Program-made: the position numbers and the translations under genes
From: Paucibacter sp. B2R-40
Lineage (GTDB): Bacteria > Pseudomonadota > Gammaproteobacteria > Burkholderiales > Burkholderiaceae_C
Reading direction: 5' to 3'
Length of the DNA: 64,000 nucleotides
NCBI RefSeq assembly: GCF_025717555.1
Contig: NZ_JAJIRP010000004.1
Span: 311,426 to 375,425, forward strand
In this document: piece by piece, positions 1 to 8,669 of the stretch
How the letters are laid out: each line of letters starts with the position of its first letter
Position numbering within the stretch: the stretch's first letter is position 1
The notes under the pieces: generated by a model
Told to the model about the DNA's origin: nothing
Databases searched by the model: none
The model's input: the letters and a program-made list of their open reading frames with translations, nothing else

Positions 1-1
1 C

Positions 2-1099
2 ATTGCCACCATGCTCTGGGTCGCACGAAGCGACGCCGACGAAGGCAACGGCCTGCGGACCTGGATGTGGGCAGTGGGCTGTCAAGCGCTGGCCTATTTG
101 CTGCTCGCGAACTTGAAATGGTGGCCGAACTCGGTGTCGACCCTGCTCGGCAATGCCTTTGGCGCGCTCAGCGTGGCGCTGTTCTTCGCGGCCATTCGGC
201 AATTCCTCGGCGCACCTATTCCGCTGCGCCGGCTGGCGCTGATGTGCGCCCTGGTGACGGCCGCAGCCGCGAGCACCACCTTTTTCTATGCGCCGGGCAA
301 GCCCAGCCTCATACCGACCATCTTCAACGGCTTTGCCTACGCCGGCCTGGAGTTGCTCAACGCGCTGGCTTTTTGGCGCAAACCCCGGCCGGAGTTGCTG
401 CGGGTGCAACGCATCGTGGCTTTGCTCTATCTCGCCATGGGTCTGCTGCTGCCCGTGCGTGCCGCCTTGCTGCTGGTGGGCGAACTCAATCTGGGGCAGT
501 TCAGCATCCCCGCCGCGTGGAATGCGCCGATCTATCTGTTCGGCTTTATCTACATCATCGCCACCAATCTTGGCTTCTTGCAGATGTGCAAGATGCGCGC
601 GGAGGCCGACGTTCGCTTACAGGCGCTAACGGACGGCCTGACCGGATTACCGAACCGCCGCGCGCTGGACGAAGCGATGGCCGGCGCCCTGGGCGCGGCC
701 CAGCGCCAAGGCCAACCCTTCACTTTGCTGATGATTGATCTGGATTTCTTCAAAGCCATCAATGACAACTTCGGCCATCACCGCGGCGATGAAGTGTTGG
801 CTATTTTTGCCCAGCGCTTGCGCGCGGGCCTGCGCGCGCAGGATCAGGCTTTTCGCTATGGCGGCGAGGAGTTCGTCGCCTTGCTGGCCAATACCCAAGC
901 AGATGGGGCCAAGCTTCTGGCCGAGCGCCTGAGGCAGCAAGTAGGCTCGGGCGCGCAACCCTCCATGCCCGCCATCAGCGCCAGCTTCGGGCTGGCCGTC
1001 TGGCAGCCGGGCGACAGCGCCGATGCCATCTTCCAGCGCGCCGACCGGGCACTCTATCAAGCCAAGGCCTTGGGCCGCGACCGGGTCGCCATGGCTTGA
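2..1099 (+). CDS. GGDEF diguanylate cyclase, 5' end cut by window edge
   Basis: Membrane-bound enzyme predicted to make cyclic di-GMP from two GTP. The visible N-terminal half holds several hydrophobic segments, and the GGDEF domain starts near LTDGLTGLPNRR. The active-site loop is YGGEEF. An RxxD inhibitory site (RAQD) lies exactly five residues before it, so product inhibition is likely. The first ATG is at base 11, but the frame is open to the window edge. The first visible residues read like the end of a transmembrane helix, so the true start probably lies upstream. No sensory domain other than the membrane part is seen. Confidence 0.9.
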   Translation: MATMLWVARSDADEGNGLRTWMWAVGCQALAYLLLANLKWWPNSVSTLLGNAFGALSVALFFAAIRQFLGAPIPLRRLALMCALVTAAAASTTFFYAPGKPSLIPTIFNGFAYAGLELLNALAFWRKPRPELLRVQRIVALLYLAMGLLLPVRAALLLVGELNLGQFSIPAAWNAPIYLFGFIYIIATNLGFLQMCKMRAEADVRLQALTDGLTGLPNRRALDEAMAGALGAAQRQGQPFTLLMIDLDFFKAINDNFGHHRGDEVLAIFAQRLRAGLRAQDQAFRYGGEEFVALLANTQADGAKLLAERLRQQVGSGAQPSMPAISASFGLAVWQPGDSADAIFQRADRALYQAKALGRDRVAMA

Positions 1100-1184
1100 G
1101 CCGGGCGGCTGAGCTAAGCTAAGCTGCGGCCAGCGTCGGCGCTTGGCAGCTGCCTAGATTCTCATCCGTCAAAAGGACTCGCGC

Positions 1185-1565
1185 ATGAAAAACAGCATCG
1201 TTTGGGTCGATATCCCGGTCCGTGACTTGGACCGAGCCATTGGCTTTTATTCGGCCGTCTTGGGCCGCCCAGCCAGCAAAGAGGGCGGACCGGGCTTTGT
1301 GTTTGGACTGTTGGCGCACGAGGGAGATGAGGTCGGCGGCTGTTTGTACCTGCCGGACGCTGACAACGCGCCCTCCAAAGCTGGACCCTTGGTTTACCTC
1401 AATGTCGAAGGTCGCATGGCGGCAGCATTGGAGGCCGTGTCCAGCCATGGCGGCCAGGTCGTCAAGCCCTCGCAGGCCATTGGCCCACATGGTTTTCGCG
1501 CCATTGTTGATGACAGCGAAGGCAACCGGCTCGCGCTGCACGCGCAGACTGCCGCACAAGACTGA
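1185..1565 (+). CDS. VOC (glyoxalase/bleomycin resistance/dioxygenase) superfamily protein
   Basis: A 126-residue single-module VOC protein. The start WVDIPVRDLDRAIGFYSAVLG is the typical first beta-alpha unit of this fold, and the C-terminal HGFRAIVDDSEGNRLALH contains the usual last metal-site region (E in DSEGN). These proteins act on very diverse small substrates, and nothing here fixes the reaction. It stands alone: the gene downstream runs in the opposite direction. The start follows AAAAGGACT at a suitable distance. Confidence 0.85.
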   Translation: MKNSIVWVDIPVRDLDRAIGFYSAVLGRPASKEGGPGFVFGLLAHEGDEVGGCLYLPDADNAPSKAGPLVYLNVEGRMAAALEAVSSHGGQVVKPSQAIGPHGFRAIVDDSEGNRLALHAQTAAQD

Positions 1566-1582
1566 TCGCTCGGCCGCGAGCC

Positions 1583-3172
1583 CTACTTCAGGGCCTTCAC
1601 CAGCGCCTCGAACTGCGTCTTCACCGACTTGTCATGCGGGATGATGGCGGGCACAGGTCTGCTCACCTTCAGCAGCTCGTATACGGCCATTTGAGCGGCG
1701 CGCACCGAGTACTCGACAGTGAACACCACATCGTCGGCGATCTCGACAAACTGGCTGATGAAGGCCAGGTTCTTGGAGTTCTTGGGCACCGGCAGTGGCC
1801 TATCACTGTGCGAGCGCGGCATGAACATACTGGTGATGTAGGGCATCCGACAAGGTATGCAGTTAGCCTTGGCCACCGTCTCAAGGTCAAAGCGCAGATG
1901 ACCACAAAGTTCCCGCAAAATTTCTTCGCCGCTGCATTCGCTCATCGGCTTGGCCACAAAGTTGCCGATCCGGTCGGGGAACAAGGCATAACCCCAGAAC
2001 ACCTGCACATCGGCCGGCTGATTGGCAAAATGCGGCTGGTGCGCCAGCACGATGGACATCAGCCAGTTGGAGTCTTTGAAGGTCACCAAGCCGCCGGTGC
2101 CAGGCTGGTTGCCGCTGAAGGCCTGCATCTTGTCAAAGAAGACCGTGTCCTTCAGCGTCACCGTGAAGGAGGCCCACATCGACTCGGCAACGCTGCTATT
2201 GAATGCCGACGGATTGCCAAACTCGGGGCGCCCTTGAGCCAGCTTCTCCCACAGCAGCCAGCCACCACTGTCTTGTTTGTTCAGCGCTGGCGGCGCGCTG
2301 TGCATACTGCCCAGGCTGGACGCATCGGTCATTGAAGCATTCTGGAAGAACACCAAGTCGTTCGCGCTCAGCTCAATGCGCTCGATCTTGCCCGCGCGCA
2401 AGCAGTCGATGGCCGTCACCACAAATTGGCCGTCTTGCTCGGCGTGAAGGATGTCGGTGACCTTGCAGTCCGGCACGAACTGCACACCCTGTACCTGCAG
2501 CCAGGCTTGCAGCGGACGCACCAGCGAGTCGTATTGGTTGTAGACCGTGCGCTTGACGCCGCCCAGCGTTTCAATGCGCGAAAACTCCAGCATGAAGCGA
2601 TGCAGGTATCGCTTGAACTCCACCGCACTGTGCCAGGGCTGGAAGGCGAAGGTGGTGGCCCACATGAACCAGAACTCGGTCTCGAAGAAGGCCGGCGACA
2701 GCCAGTCGGTGATGGGCGAGTTGCCCAGGGCCTCTTCGCTGGCCTGGCTCAGCTTGAGCAACTCCAGCCGGTCGGCCATCGAAAAACCCATTGATTCCAC
2801 CGGCATCTTGGCGCGCTGGCGGTTGACCAGGCGGGCCATCGAATGGGCCAGGTGTTTTTCGTTGAAGGCCAGGGTTTCATCGAAGACGCTTTGGCCGGCA
2901 TGCTCCAGCGAAGGGATGGACTTGAACAGATCCCAGGTGCATTCGTAGTTATCGGTCGTCAGCATGCGGCCGCCGCGCAGCGAGTAGCCGCTTGCGGCGT
3001 CGCCGGCACCGTCCAGGCTGCCGCCCATCAAGGGCAGCGCCTCCAGGATGGTGATGCTGGCGCCGGGCACATGGGCATCGCGGATCATGAAGGCGGCGGC
3101 GGCCAATGAGCCAATGCCGCCTCCTAGCAAATAGGCTTTGAGCTGGGGGGAAGTCGAAACGGATGTTTGCAT
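1583..3172 (-). CDS. ohyA: oleate hydratase (MCRA family)
   Basis: FAD-binding enzyme that adds water to the cis-9 double bond of oleate to give 10-hydroxystearate. Length (529 residues) is slightly below the 560-650 of well-studied members. The N-terminal dinucleotide-binding motif GGGIGSLAAA lies at about residues 18-27, followed by MGGSLDGAG and the family signature RGGRM...YECTWDLFKSIPSLE. The residue after RGGR is Met, where classical enzymes have RGGRE with the catalytic Glu; this resembles the subgroup described from Rhodococcus. Two FNR-type palindromes lie upstream, next to a Crp/Fnr gene. Function is confident; the subgroup is inferred. Confidence 0.9.
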   Translation of the reverse strand: MQTSVSTSPQLKAYLLGGGIGSLAAAAFMIRDAHVPGASITILEALPLMGGSLDGAGDAASGYSLRGGRMLTTDNYECTWDLFKSIPSLEHAGQSVFDETLAFNEKHLAHSMARLVNRQRAKMPVESMGFSMADRLELLKLSQASEEALGNSPITDWLSPAFFETEFWFMWATTFAFQPWHSAVEFKRYLHRFMLEFSRIETLGGVKRTVYNQYDSLVRPLQAWLQVQGVQFVPDCKVTDILHAEQDGQFVVTAIDCLRAGKIERIELSANDLVFFQNASMTDASSLGSMHSAPPALNKQDSGGWLLWEKLAQGRPEFGNPSAFNSSVAESMWASFTVTLKDTVFFDKMQAFSGNQPGTGGLVTFKDSNWLMSIVLAHQPHFANQPADVQVFWGYALFPDRIGNFVAKPMSECSGEEILRELCGHLRFDLETVAKANCIPCRMPYITSMFMPRSHSDRPLPVPKNSKNLAFISQFVEIADDVVFTVEYSVRAAQMAVYELLKVSRPVPAIIPHDKSVKTQFEALVKALK

Positions 3173-3272
3173 GGCGAAGCTCTACAAAAATGACAGGGTC
3201 TGGGCATCACCGCGCGGCACGAATGGCGGTGATGACGAGCCCGCAGCTTCGCCGGCAACTCGCCGGCCTCAA

Positions 3273-3286
3273 ATGATCCGGATCAA
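3273..3286. promoter_or_regulatory. FNR/DNR-type box upstream of ohyA (proximal)
   Basis: ATGAT-CCGG-ATCAA matches the FNR consensus TTGAT-N4-ATCAA at 9 of 10 positions. It lies about 100 bp upstream of the oleate hydratase start codon, in the spacer after the Crp/Fnr-type gene. Confidence 0.5.
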
Positions 3287-3311
3287 TTGAGGGGGCGAGA
3301 ACCCCATCGGT

Positions 3312-3325
3312 TTGACTTGGATCAA
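3312..3325. promoter_or_regulatory. FNR/DNR-type box upstream of ohyA (distal)
   Basis: TTGAC-TTGG-ATCAA matches TTGAT-N4-ATCAA at 9 of 10 positions. It overlaps the stop codon of the Crp/Fnr-type gene and is 39 bp centre-to-centre from the proximal box. Confidence 0.45.
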
Positions 3326-3894
3326 ACCCGCGAGCGCTTGCGTATACGACTCAAGGCCTCGGGCGTGACGCCCAGGTAATGCGCTATGTCCCGCTGCTGT
3401 ATGCGCTTGGCCAGCACCGGGTAGGTCTGCAAAAAGGACTGGTAGCGCTCGTCAGGCCGCATGGTCAGCAGTTCGCGCTCACGCTGCTCCTTGCGCACGA
3501 TATGCCAGGCCAGCAACTGGCGAATAGCGCGCTGCCAGGCCGGGTGAAGAGCCATCAGCCGGTTCATTGCGGCGTAGTCGACCTGCTCGATCTGACAGTC
3601 CTCCAGCGCCACCGCGCCGTAGTCGGTCTTGAGCCCGGCGATCAGCACATTGGGGCAGGCGAAGAAGTCACCCTCGCCTATGAAGGACTTGATCCACTCC
3701 TCGCCCTGCTCATTCGTATAGCTCAGTTTGACCAAGCCCTGGCGCAGCACATAGACGAAGGGTTGCCACTCGCCGGACGCAAAAATATCCGCGCCCTTGG
3801 CGAACTGGCCGAGTTGATAAGTGGGCGCCAAAGCGTCCCAATCCGGCAGCGCTTGATCGGCGGCTGTCTCTAAAAGTTTTCGGGTTTGCTGCAT
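3322..3894 (-). CDS. Crp/Fnr family transcription regulator
   Basis: A 190-residue regulator with an N-terminal cyclic-nucleotide-binding-like barrel (YQLGQFAKGADIFASGE, then YVLRQGLVKLSY) and a C-terminal winged helix-turn-helix (RDIAHYLGVTPEALSRIRKR). The recognition helix carries E-x-x-S-R, the triad by which FNR and DNR read TTGAT half sites. The N-terminal cysteine set of FNR is absent, so it is not an oxygen-sensing iron-sulfur protein. The ATG at 3894 is preferred; a GTG at 3927 is in frame and possible. It lies just upstream of ohyA on the same strand, with two FNR-like boxes between them, so control of ohyA is a reasonable inference. Confidence 0.85.
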   Translation of the reverse strand: MQQTRKLLETAADQALPDWDALAPTYQLGQFAKGADIFASGEWQPFVYVLRQGLVKLSYTNEQGEEWIKSFIGEGDFFACPNVLIAGLKTDYGAVALEDCQIEQVDYAAMNRLMALHPAWQRAIRQLLAWHIVRKEQRERELLTMRPDERYQSFLQTYPVLAKRIQQRDIAHYLGVTPEALSRIRKRSRV

Positions 3895-4033
3895 GGGAGG
3901 GCTGGAGTCTACTTGGGCAGGCTGCACTTGCTGTCAAAAAGAGCTCCGTGGGAAGGCACTGCTAGCGTGGCTTGCTACAACGGCCTAATATTGCCGCGCC
4001 GACTCGTTGAAGATGCGAACCCTGGAGCCACTG

Positions 4034-4333
4034 ATGAACAACGACATGTCTTCCGCCCTGGCCGTGCTGACACTGGCCTTCGTCTTATCCCTGTTAGTGG
4101 GCATCAAGTCGCAACTGCGTGAGAGCGAAGCCAAGCTGAATGCCTTGCTCATGCATATGGGTATCGCGTGGGGCCAATACGCTGAACCATCAGAAGAGGT
4201 CATTGCCTTGGCCAAGGATCCGAAGGCGAAGATCGAGGCGATCAAAGCCTATCGTACGCAAACCGGACTCGGCCTGAAAGAAGCCAAAGAGGTGATTGAC
4301 AAGCTGGCGAGCACTACAGCCGAATCACATTGA
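4034..4333 (+). CDS. membrane-anchored protein with ribosomal L7/L12 C-terminal-like domain
   Basis: A 99-residue protein with one N-terminal transmembrane helix (ALAVLTLAFVLSLLVGI), a short linker, then KIEAIKAYRTQTGLGLKEAK followed by EVIDKL. That segment closely resembles the helix-loop-helix of the L7/L12 C-terminal domain (KxxVIKxVRxxTGLGLKEAK). The L7/L12 dimerisation domain is absent. The start at 4034 is chosen because GGAG sits six bases upstream; in-frame TTG and ATG codons at 4007 and 4013 lack such a site. The 3' end overlaps the convergent ATPase gene by 20 bp. Function unknown. Confidence 0.75.
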   Translation: MNNDMSSALAVLTLAFVLSLLVGIKSQLRESEAKLNALLMHMGIAWGQYAEPSEEVIALAKDPKAKIEAIKAYRTQTGLGLKEAKEVIDKLASTTAESH

Positions 4334-7300
4334 CCGCGTCCCCAAACACCGCCCGAACCAAAGGCAGCAGATGAGCGTGGTGGCTCAGAAAAATGACCTG
4401 CGTGTGCTGTGACAGCTCGGCCAGCGCACGCAAGCCAGCCTCTGCGCGGCCATCGTCATAGTTGATGAATAAGTCATCGGCGACAAAGGGCAAGGCATGG
4501 GCCGGGTTCTGCTCAATATGCAACTCCAGGGCCGCCAAGCGCAGCGCCATAAAGAGTTGGTCGCGCGTGCCTTCGCTCATGCCGTCCACGCCCACCAGCC
4601 GACCGTCGGCGCGCAGGCCATGAAGAGTCAGCGGCTGAGCCTCGAAGTCGACACTCAGGCGCTGAAATGAGCCCTGCGTCAGCGCGGCAAATATTTCGCT
4701 GGCGCGCCCCAACATCGGACCCTGCTTGGTTTCGCGGTAACGATCGATGGCCCATTTCAGCAGCCGCGAGGCGGTGTAGACCTTGACGTAGCGCTCGGCC
4801 GCATTGGCCATCTTGGCCAGCGCGTCTTGGCGCTGGCCCTCGGCACGCGCGGCATTGTCTTGGCCGGCGATCAGGTCCAGGGCCGTCTGCGCTTTGTCAA
4901 GCTCCGTGGTCAAGCCCTCGCTGCGTTGCTGCGCTTCAGCAATCTGCTGCGCGAGCTCGGCCACCGCCACCGCAATTTGCGCGCCATCTACGGCCGCCAC
5001 CTCGGCCTCCAGCGCAGCGAGGCTGAGCCCATCGCCGCCTTCGGCCAGCGCGCTCTGGGCAGCCTGCAGCGCGGCTTCGGCCAGGCGGCGCCGATCCGAG
5101 GCGGCAATGCAATCTCGCAGGCTGGCCAGCTCGCCGACACCGGCCTGCCGCAGGAGCGGCTCCAAACGCGCCGTCGCTTCATTCAGCCGCTGCCGTGCCG
5201 CGTCCGCCTTGTGTTGCAGACCGGCCAGCTCCAGGCGCAGACGCTGCGCTTCCTCTTGCGCCCGTTGGGCCGCGCCCAATTGGCTCAGCAAGGTTTGCAC
5301 ACTCGCATCGGCCGGGCCGCTCGTGGCCAGCTTCAGCGAGCCCGCACAGGCCAGCCATTCAAGCTCGAAGTCACTCAGCTCGCGCTGCATGCGCTCAATC
5401 CGCCGCAGCCGCAGATCGCGCATTTGTTGCAATCTGGCGTCGATCTCCACCCAAGCAGCACAGACCTGCTCGGCGGCATCCGCCAGCACCGTCTCGGGCA
5501 AGCCCATCGCTTGCAGGGCCTGGGCCCAAGCCTGTTGCCACTGGTCAAACTCGGCCTGCGCAGCCTGCCGCTTATCCTGCAGATGACCGGCGGCATGACG
5601 GGCCTGCTCGATTTGCCGCGCCAAAGCCTCGGCACGCACCGTGGCGGCGGCCGCCGCGCCCGTCGCTTGATCGGCCACCAGCATCAGGGTCTCAAGCGCA
5701 TCGCCGCCGTCAAAGGCAATCTGGGCTGCGCGCAGGCCGCCGGCCAAGCTCGCCCAAGCTTCGGCCGCCTGTTGGCTGCAGGCCTGCTGCTCTTGCACCG
5801 CCTCGTCCAACTGTTCCTGCGCCTCCAGCACGCGCTGTCGCGCCTGCCGCCAGGCCTCCAGATCTAAAGCCACCATGCCGCCCAGACCCAGGCTTTCGCT
5901 CAGGACCAGCCACTCGGCGGCCAGCGCTGAAACTTCGCCTGCCTGCTGGCTGTGTGCCAGCGCCTGCGCCTCGGTCTGCTGGCGCAGCCTGGCCAAGGCG
6001 TCCAATTTGGCCTGCAACTCGCTGGCCTCGCGCGCCTTGGCGTGGCGCTGGTCGGCAAGGCCGTCGGCCTGCTGAATGCTGGCCTCGAAGCCCGCTGCCG
6101 CCTGCTGCAGCGCCTCCTCGCCCAACTTGATACGCTGCCATTGCGCGTTACGCCGCTCGCGCACTTGCGCCAGATCCGTGGCAGAAATCGGTTGATGGGT
6201 CTGGGTGTACTGCTTGATTTCCAGCTGCAGCGCCGTTTCATCGGCGCGTAGCTCAGAAAGCCGCTCCTGCAAGGCTTGCAGCTTGCTTTGCGCATCCAAC
6301 TGGCGCTGCAAGCGCTGCTGCATCGCCGGCTCGGAGGGCAGGCTCAGGGCCCGCAACGCAGCCGTATCCAGATCGGGCCGACCCCAGGCCCCGAGACCGA
6401 TGCGCGCGTTCGAGAGCTCCCGCTCGGCACGCTGGCGCCTGAGCTCCGCACGGGCCATGGTGGCACGCACATCGCCCAGTGCACGCGCCCGACTCAGCGC
6501 CGGCCCCAAACTGGCCGGCAGGCTGATCGAGGTTTGCGATTGAGCTTGGGCCTGCAGCGCCAAGGCCTGCAGCTCGGCCGCCTTATCAGCCTCGGCGCCG
6601 AGCGCGGCACGGCGGGCAAGATCCAGCAGGCCATAACGCTTGGCCAAAGCGGCAAAGCCGGCGCGCACCGGCAGCGACGGCATACGCTGCACCAGGCCGG
6701 CCTCATCGAAGCCGGCCTCGTCCAAGGCGGGCCAAGCGAGGCGACGCAGCTCGGCTGCTATCTGCAGCCAATGTCCGCTCAGCTCGGCGCGGCAAGCCTC
6801 GATTTCCCGGCCATGGCCGCGCACTTGCTGGCGGCGCTGCTCCAGCGCCAAGATCTCCGTCTCATGCCGCAGCACATCCTCATCCACCCACAGGGCCGCG
6901 AGTTGCTCGGCCACTGTCTGCGCCTGGCTCATCAACAGTTCCTGCGTGCGCCCAGCGGTGGCCAGCTCCAGTTCAAGCTCGCCCACCACATGCGCCGCGT
7001 CCGCCGGCAGCAAAACCACTTGCTGCAAGGCCAACAGGCTGGCCTGCGCAGCGCCGATTTGCCGCAAGCTGGGCGCCACCCGGCGCACACGCTCAAGCAC
7101 ATTGCGTTGCAGGGACAGGCCGTGCATCTGCGTGCGTAGCGCCAAGCGGGCCTGCTCAAGCTCGGCCACTTTGGCGCGCGCGTCCAGCCATTCTTTGGTG
7201 CGCACGGTGGCGGCCTTCAAGGCCAGGTCAGCAGCGGCCAAGTCGTCACTGGCTGCGTAATAGGCACGCTCACCGGAACGTCGCTTGGCCCACAGCTTGT

Positions 7301-7817
7301 CAGCCTCGGCATCGAGCCGTTCGCGCACTCGCCCTAAGCTGCCGATGCCAGCCGCCGACTGGAACAGAATCTGCCCCAGGTCGTTGGAGGCGCTCAGAAT
7401 CGCCTTGCCGCCTGCTTCCAGCCGCCCGTGGTCCAGCCCGAACATCTGCTCAAAAAAGCTACGGTCGCTGGTGCCCAAATAGGCCGTCAAGGCCGACTCC
7501 GGCAAGACCTGGCCCCGCGCATCGAACAAAGACTTATTGCGGGCCTTGCTCCGCTCGAACTGCAGATTCAACTCCCCATGCGACAAGATGGCACCCAGAC
7601 GCATATCCGCCTTGGCATGCAGGAAGTCGTAACTGGAACGCGTCTCGATGCCAAACAGCAGGTCGAGAATGGCGTTGCGAGTGGTCGACTTGCCGGCCTC
7701 ATTGGCGCCGACGACGAAGTGAAAATCACGCGCAAGGGTAGAGACGGGAGCGGGAAATTCCAGGCGCTGATCGGTGAACTTGCCGTAGCGAAGCAGGTCT
7801 AGCTGTTGGATGCGCAT
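4314..7817 (-). CDS. YhaN/SbcC-like AAA family ATPase with long coiled coils
   Basis: A 1167-residue SMC/Rad50-type protein. It opens with MRIQQLDLLRYGKFTDQRLE, then the Walker A GANEAGKSTT, as in the YhaN family. A very long Ala/Gln/Leu/Glu-rich middle (roughly residues 180-960) has coiled-coil character. A C-terminal ATPase half contains GMSEGTRDQLFMALRLAALE (ABC signature) and PFVADDLFINYDD (Walker B). Such proteins usually work with an Mre11/SbcD-like nuclease (YhaO) on DNA ends; no nuclease gene adjoins it here. The start at 7817 is chosen because the family begins with MRIxxLxLxRYGxF; the frame continues upstream without homology. Confidence 0.85.
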   Translation of the reverse strand: MRIQQLDLLRYGKFTDQRLEFPAPVSTLARDFHFVVGANEAGKSTTRNAILDLLFGIETRSSYDFLHAKADMRLGAILSHGELNLQFERSKARNKSLFDARGQVLPESALTAYLGTSDRSFFEQMFGLDHGRLEAGGKAILSASNDLGQILFQSAAGIGSLGRVRERLDAEADKLWAKRRSGERAYYAASDDLAAADLALKAATVRTKEWLDARAKVAELEQARLALRTQMHGLSLQRNVLERVRRVAPSLRQIGAAQASLLALQQVVLLPADAAHVVGELELELATAGRTQELLMSQAQTVAEQLAALWVDEDVLRHETEILALEQRRQQVRGHGREIEACRAELSGHWLQIAAELRRLAWPALDEAGFDEAGLVQRMPSLPVRAGFAALAKRYGLLDLARRAALGAEADKAAELQALALQAQAQSQTSISLPASLGPALSRARALGDVRATMARAELRRQRAERELSNARIGLGAWGRPDLDTAALRALSLPSEPAMQQRLQRQLDAQSKLQALQERLSELRADETALQLEIKQYTQTHQPISATDLAQVRERRNAQWQRIKLGEEALQQAAAGFEASIQQADGLADQRHAKAREASELQAKLDALARLRQQTEAQALAHSQQAGEVSALAAEWLVLSESLGLGGMVALDLEAWRQARQRVLEAQEQLDEAVQEQQACSQQAAEAWASLAGGLRAAQIAFDGGDALETLMLVADQATGAAAAATVRAEALARQIEQARHAAGHLQDKRQAAQAEFDQWQQAWAQALQAMGLPETVLADAAEQVCAAWVEIDARLQQMRDLRLRRIERMQRELSDFELEWLACAGSLKLATSGPADASVQTLLSQLGAAQRAQEEAQRLRLELAGLQHKADAARQRLNEATARLEPLLRQAGVGELASLRDCIAASDRRRLAEAALQAAQSALAEGGDGLSLAALEAEVAAVDGAQIAVAVAELAQQIAEAQQRSEGLTTELDKAQTALDLIAGQDNAARAEGQRQDALAKMANAAERYVKVYTASRLLKWAIDRYRETKQGPMLGRASEIFAALTQGSFQRLSVDFEAQPLTLHGLRADGRLVGVDGMSEGTRDQLFMALRLAALELHIEQNPAHALPFVADDLFINYDDGRAEAGLRALAELSQHTQVIFLSHHAHLLPLVRAVFGDAVNVIRL

Positions 7818-7926
7818 GGTTAGTTTTTGACTTGTTTTTGCTGGGCAGATATGGCGGCGATGGTAAGCCAAGGTCCAGCCCTGCTTGCGCCCTACAATCC
7901 GCGCCAAATCACCGGAGTGAACCCCC

Positions 7927-8529
7927 ATGACTGCGCCCATCGACTTCTATTTCGACTTTGCCTCGCCCTATGGCTACATTGCCTCGCAGCAGATCGACAA
8001 GATCGCCGAACGCTATGAGCGCAGCGTAACTTGGCGCGCCATCGTGCTGGACGCCAACTTCCAGTCACTGGAGCGCATTCGCATCCCCAACAACATCATG
8101 CGCAGCGACTACATCCGTCGTGATGCCGAGCGGCTGGCCACCTTTTACGGCGTTGAATACCGCACGCCCAGCAATCTGGGCGCGCACACCGAGCAGGCGG
8201 CGCGAATCTTTCATTGGGTACATGACCGCCAACCGCTGCGCGGCCGCGATTTCGCCAGCCGCGTGATGAAGGCCTATTTCGTCGACGACCAGAACATTGC
8301 ATCGGAAGAGGTGCTGGAAGCCATCAGCACCGAAATGGGCCTCAGCGCAGAAGACTTCGCCGAAGCCAGCGCCAACCCGGCCAGCCGCTCGCGCCTGAAG
8401 GCCGAGGTGGACATGGCCGAAGCCCGCGGCGTCTTTGGCTCGCCCTTTTTCATCGTCGAAGGCGAGCGCTTCTGGGGCAACGATCGCCTGCCGCAGTTGG
8501 AGCGTTGGTTGGCGACCGGGCCTTACTGA
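7927..8529 (+). CDS. 2-hydroxychromene-2-carboxylate isomerase-like protein (DsbA/kappa-GST fold)
   Basis: A 200-residue thioredoxin-fold protein. It starts IDFYFDFASPYGYIASQQID, where the Ser-Pro-Tyr replaces the CxxC of DsbA as in HCCA isomerases and kappa-class GSTs; it ends with ARGVFGSPFFIVEGERFWGNDRL (the cis-Pro loop and the signature WGNDRL). In naphthalene degradation this fold isomerises 2-hydroxychromene-2-carboxylate with glutathione. No aromatic-degradation genes surround it, so the real substrate is open. It is divergent from the large ATPase gene, about 110 bp apart. Confidence 0.85.
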   Translation: MTAPIDFYFDFASPYGYIASQQIDKIAERYERSVTWRAIVLDANFQSLERIRIPNNIMRSDYIRRDAERLATFYGVEYRTPSNLGAHTEQAARIFHWVHDRQPLRGRDFASRVMKAYFVDDQNIASEEVLEAISTEMGLSAEDFAEASANPASRSRLKAEVDMAEARGVFGSPFFIVEGERFWGNDRLPQLERWLATGPY

Positions 8530-8669
8530 GAAAAAAGCCCCTGCGTCACTCCAGCATTCTTGCTTGCCTGGACGCTTGAGTCGGCCGACTACAAATTGCC
8601 CGGAGCGGCCACAGGGGCCAAGAACCTGGTAATCATCTCGCCGGGACGGCCCACTGAACGAGCCCAAGC

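Noticed and set aside
4804-6130. plus-strand open frames of up to 346 residues
   Set aside because: Antisense to the coiled-coil part of the YhaN-like gene; Arg/Pro/Ala-rich shadows.
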